Below, in pieces: positions 11,691 to 23,395 of a DNA stretch of 60,000 bases. The translations under genes and the position numbers were made by a program. Source of the DNA: Liolophura sinensis (lineage: Eukaryota; Mollusca; Polyplacophora; Chitonida; Chitonidae); contig NC_088296.1 of assembly GCF_032854445.1 (NCBI RefSeq), positions 26,285,448-26,345,447 on the forward strand. The letters run 5' to 3'. Positions within the stretch are counted from its first letter, which is position 1. Every line of letters begins with the position of its first letter. Under the pieces are notes generated by a model. The model was not told the origin of the DNA. It saw only the letters and a program-made list of their open reading frames with translations, and made no database searches.

Positions 11691-14600
11691 AAAAGTATAT
11701 GTCCATGACATGCTAATAAAGACATGCAACTGTCAAATGAAAATTAACTCAGATACTGACCTTAACAGAAATTATTGAAGCTGAACAAATGAAAAGAGAT
11801 GAGACTGTGAGACCGTGATATTTTACAAGTTATAAGGAGACCTTATACCACTTAGCAGACCATATACCACGTAGCAGACCTTACACCACGTAGCAGACCT
11901 CACACCACGTAGCAGACCTTACACCACGTAGCAGACCTTACACCACGTAGCAGCAAGTTTATGATCATGATGAGACAACGCCTCCTGAATCAACTCCATG
12001 AGTATTCCTAAGACAGAGAGAGGTGATCACCAGACTTCCTGGACGGATGAGTTATGTGAGAAATTCTTTAAAAATCTCAAAGAAAAAATATATCTTTATA
12101 ACGAGTATTAATGAAGAAGGCGGTTGTGAGGCATCTAAGCGGTTTTGGTGACGCCTGCGCTTTTTTAGTCTTCTGATCAGAATAATGAGGTCAGAGATTT
12201 AAAGTACTCCTGTATGTTGACATGGACTCGTTGCCACGTGACCACATACATTCTTTTATTAACAGTAGCTGGCAGAGTCTATTCACTGACAGAGGACGTA
12301 AATATCCCACACAATCTTTGTCGTGGAGTATTTTGACCAGTGTATATGGCTGTACATTCACGGTGGAAAATGGCCACAAGCCAATCAAGTTCAGAAAACA
12401 AGGCGATACATGATTCAATATTTCGGTTTTATGTCAATCATGTTAATCAAAATGCTCATAAATAGAGATGCAAATATATAAAGTTTCCATGCTATGCGTC
12501 CGATACCACATGTGTGCTGATAGGGTTGTCACCCTAAGTATGGCATATATGACGAGATTGGGGGAAGCAACTCTTCATAGCTTGTCCCGCTGTTACGCTG
12601 TGGATTTGTGTGCCTTTCTCATCTACAGTTCACAGTTGTGCTTGCACAAAACCAAGCAGATAACACAACCACTATAACTACATGGTCAAACGAATAGTCC
12701 TCGATTGAATTTAGGATGTAATATATGTTATGTCAATGTCTCAGAGTAATCGGATGATTGGGTACAGTACTGTTTATTTTCTATTTATTGGCAAGAAATC
12801 AACGTCATACCACTTTGAAGATACATGTAGACATACAGATAAACTTCATCCAAAATGTGATTAGCGATGACACACAAACCAGAGATACCCGTGTAAGATT
12901 TATCTTACAACCAACGAACAATGATATCGGTGGGAAAAGGCTACTACATTTTTAATATTTTAAACGCATTTAATACTATCAAATATCGACTCTAACATAA
13001 TTAGAACTGTGTCACACTTCACTGTAAGATTCAGGAAACTCCGTGCTTCAGCTGTGTATGAGTAACACAGAAACATCCTCCCCGGCTGGAAGTGAAATGT
13101 CAGCATGTCTATATGTACGTGAACCAAGTACAAAAACATGAACGCCAAGATGTTCAGCAGTTAACCTGTTTGTGTTTTACGCCGTGTGATTACACGGGGA
13201 CGTTAAAAGAGTGTTCTTGAACATGACGTCTTTTAACAGATGTAGAGCCATAGTCATCACCTCTAAATACTATTATTAACGTCAGTTTTTATTGACAATC
13301 TGATATTTTTATGTTTTCCTTTTTCATCATTTTTATTAATCATCCAGCCACATGTATATGCATAACTAGCTTAAATCATAGCTTCGACATAGATGCATTT
13401 TCTTTTATATGAATGCGCATGTATGACTGGACTGTACTTGACTTAAGTCATTAGTCAAAGATTGTAATCTTCTCACAACTAATTTTACTCTGAATTTGGC
13501 AAAAGTCTATATTTGTCTGTGTTTTTTGACAAATACAGCAACATAAACATTTGTAGTTTATCAAAATACTACAGATATGGTAATGATTTATTTATTTATT
13601 TGAAATATAGCCAATTTCTTAACCCCTGGTGGTAGGCCGTGTGTACATTGCTAGTGTTCAACACTTATACAAACAGAACAAACCCCTTCATGTAGCTAGG
13701 TCAAACTAAGAAGAGGGTGGTTTTCAGCGGTTATTTATCACCATTTGCCAACAATCACACTGCTCTCGCTGCTCTGGTTTCATTTTCTGTGCTGGACTTC
13801 TGTGTTTTTACGTTATATGCTTGTAGCTTAATATAGTGTTGATACAGAGCTTGTTACGACAAGCAAAGCATGCACTGTAGTGTCTATGCACTACTCGATA
13901 GACCGAGTTGACAGTTACAAACGTGAAAACAGTCGCGTTAAATAATTAGGGCTTGTGTGCCAGTTACATATGCCACTGTGAGTATGCAAGTGTGTACACA
14001 GTCTTTTCAGAGACGATACAGGGTCATGAAATATACAACTATAGAGTGTGTACGTAAGCCTGTATATGGGCATGCGTATGGCTAACCATAAGACTAGGAG
14101 TATAACATGCATCTTTGACATGTGATACTAATAACTGGACGTTTAACTACTAGCTGTCTTCAGCTAAGTATACACCTATGCCAACTAGAAATGTGAATGC
14201 TGTATTGTAGACAACTGAATGTTACCAAAGTTTCATTATAACCACTAACCGTTCATGATGTGGAACCAAAAAACCGACAGTAGTAGGCCTACTGACTTCA
14301 TCTTCTCAAGCCTTGATCTCTTCTCTGTTCATAACAAGACTTAAATTCGAATCTGACGCTTAAATTGACCTTTGACATTGTCTCCTAATGTTAAGCACTG
14401 ACACAAATACTATTGGTCCTCAGAAATATATTTACCAGTGCGCATGCGCAGTTGATTCAAAAAGCCCCTGTCTTACTCATGTTTCAACGGTTGGGTGATC
14501 CACATCATAGTGCTATTTGGATTACCATTGCCTTAATGTTTATATGTGTGGTATAGCTGCTTGCACCCGAGAACCTGCTGTCGGACTGAGCATCTGTTTT

Positions 14601-15144
14601 CATTGGCGCGCTTGAATGTTATGGGCAGAGAGAGTTCAGCTTCTTCTTACAACGTGTACACTGTACACTGTCTGTCACAGAACTGTATGTACACAACTAA
14701 GTGGCATCCTTTATGGTACTGAATGGCCAATTGTTAAATGTAATTCTAGCATTTTGCATATTAATGTGTAAGTCATTTCCAATATGACATCCTATCAATA
14801 AAGTTAAGACTCAACCTCTGCCTGGTGTGACCATGTCGCGTGAAAATATTTCACATGTGTGACCAGGTGCCAATTCGCACAGACATTACAGATTGGGCCT
14901 ATCCGTATTTTATGCCCATTCCATCTGGTCAGAGTGATTTACACGAACCCAGCATGTTGATTAGCCCTCTACTTCCAGGATTAATTCTTTCTCCACTCGA
15001 TGTGAGATCTTCCACTCCAAGAAACTCTTCCAAGCCCTCTGCAGTGAGGGGGTGGCAGAGAAAAAAGGTTCCAGATACATATCGGGTAGACATGTGTTGT
15101 ATATTCAGTCCCGGTGTCTTTCACCATGTATGGCACATTTCAGT
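11691..15144. other. Duplicated non-coding stretch, unit B
   Basis: Copy of 3931-7364, including the 19-bp repeat at 11838-11955. No gene is supported. Confidence 0.5.
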
Positions 15145-16020
15145 GGTGGTTAAGTCAGTTTGACTTGGGGTAGCGGTGACTTCCTTATGTCAGTTTGACT
15201 TGAGGTAACGATGACTGGTAAAGTCAGTTTGACTTGAGGTAGCGATGACTGGTTAAGTCAGTTTGACTTGAGGTAGCGATGAATGGTAAAGTCAGTTTGA
15301 CTTGAGGTAGTGATGACTGGTTAAGTCAGTTTGACTTGAGGTAACGGTGACTGGTTAAGTCATTTTGACTTGAGGTAGCGATGACTGGTTGTGTGTTTGA
15401 CTTGAGGTAGCGATGACTGGTTAAGTCAGTTTGACTTGAGGTAGCGATGACTGGTTAAGTCAGTTTGACTTGAGGTAGCGATGATTGGTTGTCATTTCGA
15501 CTTGAGGTAGCGATGACTGGTTGTCAGTTTGACTTGAGGTAGCGATGACTGATTGTCAGTTTGATTTGAGGTAGCGATGACTGGTTGTCAGTTTGACTTG
15601 TGGTAGCGTTGACAGGCTGTCAGTTTGACTTGAGGTAGCGATGACTGATTGTCGGTTTGACTTGAGGTAGCGATGACTGATTGTCGGTTTGACTTGAGGT
15701 AGCGATGACTGGTTAAGTCAGTTTGACTTGAGGTAGCAATGACTGGTTAAGTCAGTTTGACTTGAGGTAGCGATGACTGGTTGTGTGTTTGACTTGAGGT
15801 AGCGATGACTGGTTAATTCAGTTTGACTAGAGGTAGCGATGACCGGTTAAGTCAGTTTGACTTGAGGTGGCGATGACTGGTTGTCAGTTTGACTTGAGGT
15901 AGTGATGACTGGTTAAGTCAGTTTGACTTGAGGTAGCGATGACCGGTTAAGTCAGTTTGACTTGAGGTAGCGATGACTGGTTAAGTCAGTTTGACTTGAG
16001 GTAGCGATGACTGGTTTAGT
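15145..16020. repeat. 34-bp minisatellite, about 25 copies (unit B)
   Basis: Same unit as 7365-7965 (TTTGACTTGAGGTAGCGATG), but expanded by about 8 units, with many truncated TGTCAGTTTGACTTG variants. Confidence 0.9.
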
Positions 16021-17034
16021 CAGCCATACGAATCGCATGTTCACGTACATTGTAAAGTTAACCATTGAAACCAAATGCCGTCGCCGTAAATTTCCGTAAT
16101 CCTCCGTAAATCTCCATAAATCCCCACTTACACTCGCCATTTTTGGCCCAGTAGCCCACCTTGCTAGCGTTGTCCCCAGTGTGCAAGAGACGACAGGCCT
16201 ATGGCTCTCCGTGTCCTGGGGTACGTAATCACTGAAAACTCCAGGCACTCGAGTCGTACAGGGTAGGGCAGGAAGTCTCCCCATAAGAGCTCACAAATAA
16301 ACACAGATTACAGTTACCGTAACTTAGCCCGGTTAACCCTTCCCCTGTGTACGGCAGAGTATAGAGCACCCAAAAGTCTGAGTTCCATTCACAACAGCAA
16401 GCCAACCTACATTTGAGGTGAATCACAGATGATAACACAAGTAAACACTTCACCCCTCACCCTGTGTCGGGTTTGTAAGTTTTAGAACACATTCATCAAT
16501 GCATTTTACATCTATGGTGTCTAAATTCCCCAAATGTATGCTTGCTATTCTGCTTAACGTGACGCACGGCTTATTCTGACCCAATGAAATGGATTATTCA
16601 TCTCTGGTTGGGTCTAAAGCTCTCCAAATCCTGTCGTTTACCAGTGGATGGTAACTGTTTTGAAATGTTTTTATGAACACAACACAACCACAAGTCTCTA
16701 TTTTTATCTCTTTGCTTCACGTAACGCCCCGCTTACTCTGGCCCACGAAGAAGCTGAATGGATCTCTAAATACCATCGTACAATGGACACCTGTAAGCCA
16801 TTTACGGACATTACTGGTTATTCTTTAATCTGTGTACCTTTATCATAAGATGCCCAGTTTCAACTGCAACTCGTAATATTACAGGAGCTCACTGTCAGTC
16901 TGGTTATCATTGCCATATAAACCTGTGACATGTTATAGACAAGCTCTCCCACGTGTCAGGTACCCATACCTCACATTTAAAGATACAAAGGGTAGGGCAG
17001 ATAAATGGGTCAAAGGTCATATAGATCATCACAT
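16021..17034. other. Duplicated non-coding stretch, unit B (second part)
   Basis: Copy of 7966-9060 lacking about 150 bp corresponding to 8708-8860. No gene is supported. Confidence 0.4.
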
Positions 17035-17640
17035 TTAGGACTGGATGGGAATAACACATATACAGTACCCATGTCAACACGTGAACATTTAAGTCTGGAT
17101 GGGGAATCACAAATATACAGTACTCATGTCAACACGTGAACATTTAAGTCTGGATGGGAAATCACACATATACAGTACTCATGTCAACACGTGAACACTT
17201 AAATCTGGATGGGAAATCACACATATACAGTACTCATGTCAACACGTGAACATTTAAGTCTGGATGGAGAATCACATATATACAGTACTCATGTCAACAC
17301 GTGAACATTTATGTCTGTATGGGAAATCACACATATACAGTACTCATGTCAACACGTGAACATTTAAGTCTGGATGGGAAATCACACGTTTACAGTACTC
17401 ATGTCAACAGGTGAACATTTAAGTCTGGATGGAGAATCACATATATACAGTACTCATGTCAACACGTGAACATTTAAGTCTGGATGGAAAATCACATATA
17501 TGCAGTGCTCATGTCAACACGTGAACATTTAAGTCTGGATGGAAAATCACATATATACAGTACTCATGTCAACACGTGAACACGTAAGTCTAGATGGAAA
17601 ATCACATATACTGTACGCATGTCAACACGTGTACATTTTG
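17035..17640. repeat. 55-bp minisatellite, about 11 copies (unit B end)
   Basis: Same unit as 9061-9621 (CAGTACTCATGTCAACACGT). The right edge of the segmental duplication lies here. Confidence 0.9.
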
Positions 17641-18174
17641 TATTTCCTGTATATTTTTTTATTTCCAAAATAAATTAAAGGTAAACAGCAACTAGGCTAT
17701 ATGGTAAAGTAGCCAATCAAAAGAGCAAATAAAACTTTCTTATAAAACAGTTGATATGCATAAAATTGTTGACAGAAACATCATCATACTTCCATTAATG
17801 ATGTACGTATCGCAAAATCTCAACATAAAAACCTCTTCTAACAACTCCAACATTTTCCTTTCCAATTGAATACTTTCCCCTCAGAGGAAAGGGGGAGGGG
17901 GGAGGAGGTGTCGTCAAGAACAGACATTTGACCGATCAAAATTAATACACAAGTTAATGTCCCCATGCAGAGTCACGAGATTTTATTTACGTTCAAAACC
18001 CAGTACCATGAACTTGTGTATAACGTTGCGAACAGGTCAACAGGATGCATCACAGAAGACAAATGTTCAATCTTGAACTCACAACTACTTCACCCACATG
18101 ACAAGTGAAGTACAGCAGGGTACAGCCGCGAGGATGGGTGGTGGTATATGGGAAGTGTGGAATCCTTCCGCAGC
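17641..18174. other. No recognisable feature
   Basis: AT-rich sequence with a short purine-rich stretch (GGGGGAGGGGGGAGGAGG near 17890). No exon or repeat was recognised. Confidence 0.4.
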
Positions 18175-18269
18175 CTACATGTCCACATGCAATTGGCTTG
18201 CGGACGGTATAGCATCGGTCGCTTGGATCCCACTGCTCTGGAGAAGCTGTGTGCCGTCTCTCTTGCTCT
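18175..18269 (-). CDS. Possible terminal cytoplasmic exon of Ig-receptor-like gene
   Basis: On the minus strand an acceptor-like CATGACAG (AG at 18271-18270) is followed by an open phase-1 segment of about 30 codons ending at a TAG (18177-18175). The peptide is polar (SKRDGTQLLQSSG at its start, ending SQLHVDM). The entry phase matches the phase-1 exit of the TM exons at 19494-19595 and 20435-20542. It could be a short intracellular tail. The pyrimidine tract is weak and there is no homology support, so this is tentative. Confidence 0.3.
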
Positions 18270-18295
18270 CTGTCATGGAGCGATATGAAAGGTGA

Positions 18296-19110
18296 CGTTC
18301 ACAAGTAAACAACGATAGAATACAGAATCTGAATGCTGCGGCTCACAGGGGAAAAACTATAAAATACGATATTAGAAACGTGGTGTTCACAAGTTAACAA
18401 CGACAGAATACGGGACCCAAAAGGCGGGGTTTACAAGTAAACGAAAAAATATGGGGTTAGAAAGGTTAGGTTCACAAGTAAACGATAGAACACGAGATCC
18501 GAAAGGTGGGGTTCACAATGAATAACGATAGAACACAGGATCTGAATCGCGAGGCTCACAAGTAAACAACGATGGCATACAGAATCTAAAACGTGATGAT
18601 CACAGGTAAACAATGATAGAATACGGAGTCGTAAAGGAGGTGTTTACAAGCCTGCAACGATAGAATACGAGATCTGAAACGTGATGTTCACAATTGAACA
18701 ACTATAGAATACAGAGTCGGAAAGGTAGTGTTCACAAGCCAGCAACGATAGAATACGGGATCTGAAACGTGATGTTCACAAATAAACAATGATAGAATAC
18801 GGAGTCGAAAAGGTGGTGTTCGCAGGCCAGTAACGGTAGAATGTACGGAATCAGAAAGGTGGTGTTCACAAACAAGCAACGATAGAACACGGGATCTGAA
18901 AAGTGATGTTCACAAGTCGACAACAATAGAATACGGTATCTGAAGCGCAGTGTTTCAGATACACTGAAAAACAATAGAATAACGGATTGGAAATGTGGTG
19001 TTCACAAGCAAGCAACGTTAGAATACGGGATCTGAAACGTGAGACTCCCAACTGAACAACAATATAATATGAGATCTGAAACGTGAGATTCACAAGTGAA
19101 TAAACGTAGA
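18296..19110. repeat. 44-bp minisatellite, about 18 diverged copies
   Basis: The unit contains CAACGATAGAATACGGGATC and TGAAACGTGATGTTCACAA with a period of about 44 bp. Copies are more diverged than in the other arrays. Confidence 0.85.
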
Positions 19111-19177
19111 GCCTGCAGATTCTCAGACAATGTCAGTATGAAATAATCTGATTTATTAAGTTCTTACTTTTACCTAC

Positions 19178-19289
19178 CGTTCATAAACAACAAAACCACG
19201 AACAAAATATATCCACTGGGAAAAGCAATTGTACAGAATGCAGCAGCACGTGGTCAGTAGAAACAAAAGAGGAACAGTGTGGCCATACT
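19178..19289 (-). CDS. Possible transmembrane exon of Ig-receptor-like gene
   Basis: The minus-strand open segment lies between TTTTCCAG (AG at 19291-19290) and a GTAGGT donor (19177-19172). It encodes YGHTVP followed by a hydrophobic stretch LLFLLTTCCCILYNCF and then a mixed polar/aromatic tail. Entry is phase 1 like the other TM exons, but the exit would be phase 2, so it may need a different partner exon or a different donor. Confidence 0.4.
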
Positions 19290-19493
19290 CTGGAAAATGT
19301 TCTGAAGGTTGTCTGAACATGAAAGTAGCTGAGTATTCAGACGGTAAGTTACTTATAGAAACATCGATTTATGGGGATTCTAATATAATGCCCAGAGCAT
19401 GACCATTTTAGATGTTGAGTAATGAGAAACACACGGAGGTACTGCGTACACCGGCTTTACAGGTATAGCAGTTGTAGCTACAGGATTACATAC

Positions 19494-19595
19494 TTTTGCG
19501 ATGAAGACGCCAATAACGAGCAAGTCTTACAGTTTGAGCCAGAAAGATCACCAGTCCTACAACGCTGAGTGTGACACCTACCGTCTGGATTGTGC
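19494..19595 (-). CDS. Transmembrane exon of Ig-receptor-like gene
   Basis: A 102-bp minus-strand segment lies between acceptor CTTGACACAG (AG at 19597-19596) and donor GTATGT (from 19493), phase 1 on both sides. The peptide reads TIQTV, then a hydrophobic helix GVTLSVVGLVIFLAQTV, then a basic stop-transfer segment RLARYWRLHRK. This arrangement, with positive charges after the helix, is what a type I membrane anchor should show. It lies downstream, in transcription order, of the Ig exon at 21746-22099 and the TM exon at 20435-20542. Confidence 0.65.
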
Positions 19596-19764
19596 CTGTG
19601 TCAAGCAGAAAATAAGCACGTCACAAATATCGGCACAGTTTCAGGCATGTTTCAAGCCGCCGTCATGATTGGCTCACCACAAGTGCGTCTAGATCGGGAA
19701 ATGGAATAAAACGTGTGGGAAACGCAGCCGAGACAACCAGAACAGAATTCCAACAAACCTGGTG

Positions 19765-20100
19765 ATTGGTCAAGGCAGTGACAATAAAACATATCCATGG
19801 CGAGCTGAGTGATCAAGGCAGTGACAATGCAACAGTAGCGTGGCGAGCTGACTGATCCAGGCAGTGACAATGCAACAGTAGCGTGGCGAGCTGACTGATC
19901 AAGGCAGTGACAATGCAACAGTAGCGTGGCGAGCTGAATGATCAAGGCAGTGACAATGCAACAGTAGCATGGCGAGCTGACTGATCAAGGCAGTGGCAAT
20001 GCAACAGTAGCATGGCGAGCTGACTGATCAAGGTAGTGACAATGCAACAAAAAAACAATTCATTAGCTGCACAGCGGGCTGATTGGTCAAGGCAGAGGCC
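19765..20100. repeat. 43-bp minisatellite, about 7 copies
   Basis: The unit contains GATCAAGGCAGTGACAATGC and AACAGTAGCGTGGCGAGCTG with a 43-bp period. It lies between two TM exons, hence intronic. Confidence 0.9.
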
Positions 20101-20434
20101 ATTTAACAATATGGTGAGTATTATATGGGGGGGGGGGGTGGATGGGTGAATATTATCAATAAATGGCCAAATAAAACAGATGCAATTCTTGTAAAGAAAA
20201 TATTCTTGAGAATGGGGTTAAACAACTATCAAATAACTAAAAGATAAATAAAGTGTAATAACAAATCGCAAGTTTTGTAATTATAAAAAAGGGCGTTTTA
20301 AGCATAAAAGAAATGTGCACCAATATAACGTCAAGAATGCCTATGAACTCTACTATGTGTATAAACAGAAATGCGAGTTAGCAAGCCTGAATTGTTGTGT
20401 CTTAGGGGAGCTCGTAATCATGGCGGTTACATAC

Positions 20435-20542
20435 CACTGTCGTTACTGTGGACATCAAGAATGTAACTAATAAATAATGTTGTAGCGCCAACAAGACACA
20501 GTCCCATCCAAGACAGGTTGCCATAAATGATTGATAGTTGTG
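20435..20542 (-). CDS. Transmembrane exon of Ig-receptor-like gene
   Basis: A 108-bp minus-strand segment lies between acceptor GTTTTCAG (AG at 20544-20543) and donor GTATGT (from 20434), phase 1 on both sides and exactly the same length as the TM exon at 1459-1566. It encodes QLSIIYGNLSW, a hydrophobic helix MGLCLVGATTLFISYIL, and an acidic tail DVHSNDSG. It is the first TM exon downstream of the Ig exon at 21746-22099. The GLCLV-AT core recurs in the tandem units at 785-1250, so these TM exons share an ancestor. Confidence 0.65.
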
Positions 20543-20577
20543 CTGAAAACAATGCAAATGAGGCTGAAGGAGATCAA

Positions 20578-20870
20578 GTTACAACTATGAGCTCTAGTAT
20601 GTGTTGCCTATCGCTATGTTTACCATGAGATCTGTTTTGTGTTGCTATCGCAGGGTTTACCACGAGTTCTGCTATGTGTTGCCTATCGCAGGGTTTACCA
20701 CGAGTTCTGCTATGTGTTGCCTATCGCAGTGTTTACTATGAGATCTAGTATGTGTTGCCTATCGCAATATTTACCATAAGCTCTGTTATGTGCTGCCTAT
20801 CGCAGTGTTTACCATGAGTTCTGCTATGTGTTGCCTATCGCCGTGTTTACCATGAGCTCTGTCACTGGAA
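20578..20870. repeat. 38-bp minisatellite, about 7 copies
   Basis: The unit contains TATGTGTTGCCTATCGCAG and TGTTTACCATGAG with a 38-bp period. It lies in the presumed intron between the third Ig exon and a TM exon. Confidence 0.9.
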
Positions 20871-21024
20871 ACTTGTAGCTTTACCCCTTGTTGTGACCTT
20901 GTTCCTTGCCCGCAGTGGTACATGTAGGCCTACGTGCAGTAGACTCCCCAGTATGCAAACAACAGCGTTCACCACAGCAGCCAACAGGCAGAGCGTGCGG
21001 TTAGATTCATCTGTGACATTGCAG

Positions 21025-21170
21025 ATATATTTATTTATTTATTAGTTTGGTGTTTTACTCCTTACTCAAGAATATTTCACTGATACGATGGCGGCCAACA
21101 TTATGGTAGGTGGAAACCGGGCAGAGCCTGGAGGTAACCCACGACCATCCGCAGGTTGCCATTGCAGATA
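21025..21170 (-). repeat. SINE 3' part, inverted orientation
   Basis: Read on the minus strand it shows GCAACCTGCGGATGGTCGTG, the GCTCTGCCCGGTTTCCACC block, CATAATGTTGGCCGCCATCG and GAATATTCTTGAGTAAGGAG. This is the same order as the 3' half of the SINE at 10467-10708. A TTTATTTATT run sits at its 3' end. Confidence 0.75.
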
Positions 21171-21745
21171 TAACGACAACGAATAATGTATTTATTTAAT
21201 CCAAAATATTTGTGACAGTGTAAAAGACAGTCTCTGGTTAAGAAAAAATTTGCAACAAATGATATTTGTTCAATTTGCAATAATTACTTAAAGAGTAATT
21301 CTAGACCAGCCACGTGTGATAAATTGCAATTAAGATGAGTTCATTTCAATGCTGTAGGCCTTCACTTATATTAAATGGATGGCGTCACTCACCAGAAATT
21401 TACTGTCCATGATGAGACTGTCCATGGCGGGGTCATCTGGCTTGGTTTTGTTAGATTTGTAAACAATAATACACTATGGGGAATTGTTTTATTGGCCAAA
21501 AAGAATCGGCACATCCGTATTCTCGAAAGTTCACGAAGCCAAGGCAAGGTGGGAGCTTTCGCAAAATAGCGGACCTAGCATTGATGATTTCACGGTAGCT
21601 GATTGAATGTGATTGTATATACATGTACATCTTGCCTACATAGAATCATGAACTGCCAATTCAGCTCATTTGCAATGTACACTGACAAAAACTAACCGAC
21701 AGCGGTAACACCTGGACACGCCCAAGGAACTAAGAGGGAACTTAC
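21171..21745. other. Intron-like sequence, no recognisable feature
   Basis: AT-rich sequence. A 64-codon plus-strand ORF at 21375-21569 has no recognisable domain. On the minus strand this is the intron directly after the third Ig exon. Confidence 0.4.
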
Positions 21746-22099
21746 TTTCTGGCTTCTTTTGGACATCCAGATATATATAACCAGCTGAGATTGGCGGAAT
21801 GTCGACTGTGATCTGCGCCTCGCAGCTGTAGTTCCCGGCATCATTTAGAGCAGGAGAGATAATCACCAGATTGGCTTGTCCCTCCAGATTTACCCGACCC
21901 GTGTGGTTTGAGCTGACCAGTACTCTACCCGCCGTGTTTACGCTCAGCAGTCTCTGACCAATCCCTGGTTTCCCTTTATACCACGTGATTTGAGGACTGT
22001 CTGGACAGGAAGTGTGTAGAGCACAGGGCAGTGTTACCCGACAATTCTCCTCAACATGAACTTTTTTAAATGAGGGAGAAACTGAGACAGCCAACAACC
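21746..22099 (-). CDS. Immunoglobulin V/I-set-like domain exon, copy 3
   Basis: A 354-bp phase-1/phase-1 exon on the minus strand, with acceptor TTTGTTTAAG (AG at 22101-22100) and donor GTAAGT (from 21745). It has the same Ig hallmarks as the other two exons: TLPCALHTSC, ITWYKGKPGIGQR, DAGNYSC, then an APPI-like IDIPPIS G-strand region. It is clearly paralogous to but diverged from them (SFKKVHVEENC replaces the KxEEKIT region). Sequons NHT and NYS are visible. TM exons at 20435-20542 and 19494-19595 follow it. Probably an extracellular Ig domain of a neighbouring gene or an upstream alternative of the same gene. Confidence 0.75.
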
Positions 22100-22254
22100 C
22101 TTAAACAAATAGCCGACGAGCATTGTTATATTTGACTATTAAACACTATGGTGGCTTATATCCGATGCAATACATTTAATTGTAATGGACATAATTTAAT
22201 AAAATGGATATGTATGAAGTTAAAAGCTCAGAAGAAAAACACTAAAACAAAGAG

Positions 22255-22830
22255 GACGCACCAGTCCATGGTGGACGCACCCTTTCATGGTGGACGTACC
22301 CTTTCATGTCGGACGCACAAATCCATGGCGGGTTCACCACTTCATGGAGGAAGCACCAGTTCATGGCGGACGCACCAGTTCATGAAGGACACATTAGTTC
22401 ATGGCGGTCGCACCAGTCTATGGCGAGCGCATGAGTCCATGCCACGCTCTAGCCTCTGGATAAGGCACCTGTCCATGGTGGACGCACAAGTTCTTGTCAG
22501 AGGCACGAGTCCATGACAAGCGCACCACTCCATGCAGACCCACCACTCCATGGCGGATACACCTGTCCATGTGGTCGCGCCAACCATTGGCGGACGCACC
22601 TGTCCTTTGAGGACGCAACAGTTCATGACTTGCGCATTCCTTAAAGCACCTGACTCCTAAGAGGACGACGAACGCACCACTGCTTGTGAAAAACAGCAGT
22701 CGATGTAACAAACACCTATCCATGGCAGACACACCATTCCATTACGGACACACCTATCATTGGCGGACGCACCAGTCCATGGAGGACGCATCACTCCATG
22801 GCGGACGCAACAGTCCGAGTATAGAGAATA
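22255..22830. repeat. ~19-bp minisatellite, about 30 diverged copies
   Basis: The unit contains CCATGGCGGACGCACCAGT with heavy substitution. Overlapping ORFs on both strands in this array are periodicity effects. Confidence 0.85.
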
Positions 22831-23034
22831 CAGACACGCACCCACCTGCCAGAGACGCCATATCATTCATTCAAGGCACATGGCCCTAATAATGCACTAA
22901 GTAATATATCGGCCAGTTTCTACAATACTTGGCACACGGTCCCCTTTAATTCATCTTTGAAATGAAATACTACAAAGTTACCTGAAATTACGAAATGTCA
23001 TTTATCATACTATTACTAGTTCAGAACAGTGAAT

Positions 23035-23395
23035 TCGAATATGTATTTAATACAGTATGAGTATGTTGCAAATACGGTATGAGTATGTAGCAAATACAGT
23101 ATGAGAACGTAGCAAATACAGAATGGGTATGTAGCAAATACAGCTTAGAGTACGTAGCAAATACAGCATGAGCATGTAGCAAATACGGTATGAGTATGTA
23201 GCAAATACAGCTTGAATATGTAGCAAATACAGCGTGAGCATGTAGCAAATACAGCTTGAATATGTAGCAAATGCAGCATGAGCATGTAACAAATACAGTA
23301 TGAGAACGTAGCAAATACAGTATGGGTATGTAGGAAATACAGTATGAGTACGTAGCAAATACAGAATGGGTATGTAGCAAATACAGTAAATCGAG
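23035..23395. repeat. 22-bp minisatellite, about 15 copies
   Basis: The unit contains ATGTAGCAAATACAGTATGA with a period of about 22 bp. Three overlapping minus-strand ORFs here are repeat artefacts. Confidence 0.9.

Larger units (their letters stand above)
9622..17640. repeat. Segmental tandem duplication, unit B (~8.0 kb)
   Basis: Second copy of the 1905-9621 unit, in the same orientation and order: Ig exon, 58-bp array, 19-bp array (11838-11955), shared spacer, 34-bp array, shared spacer, 55-bp array. The non-repetitive parts differ at only a small percentage of positions by eye, so the duplication is fairly recent. Confidence 0.9.
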
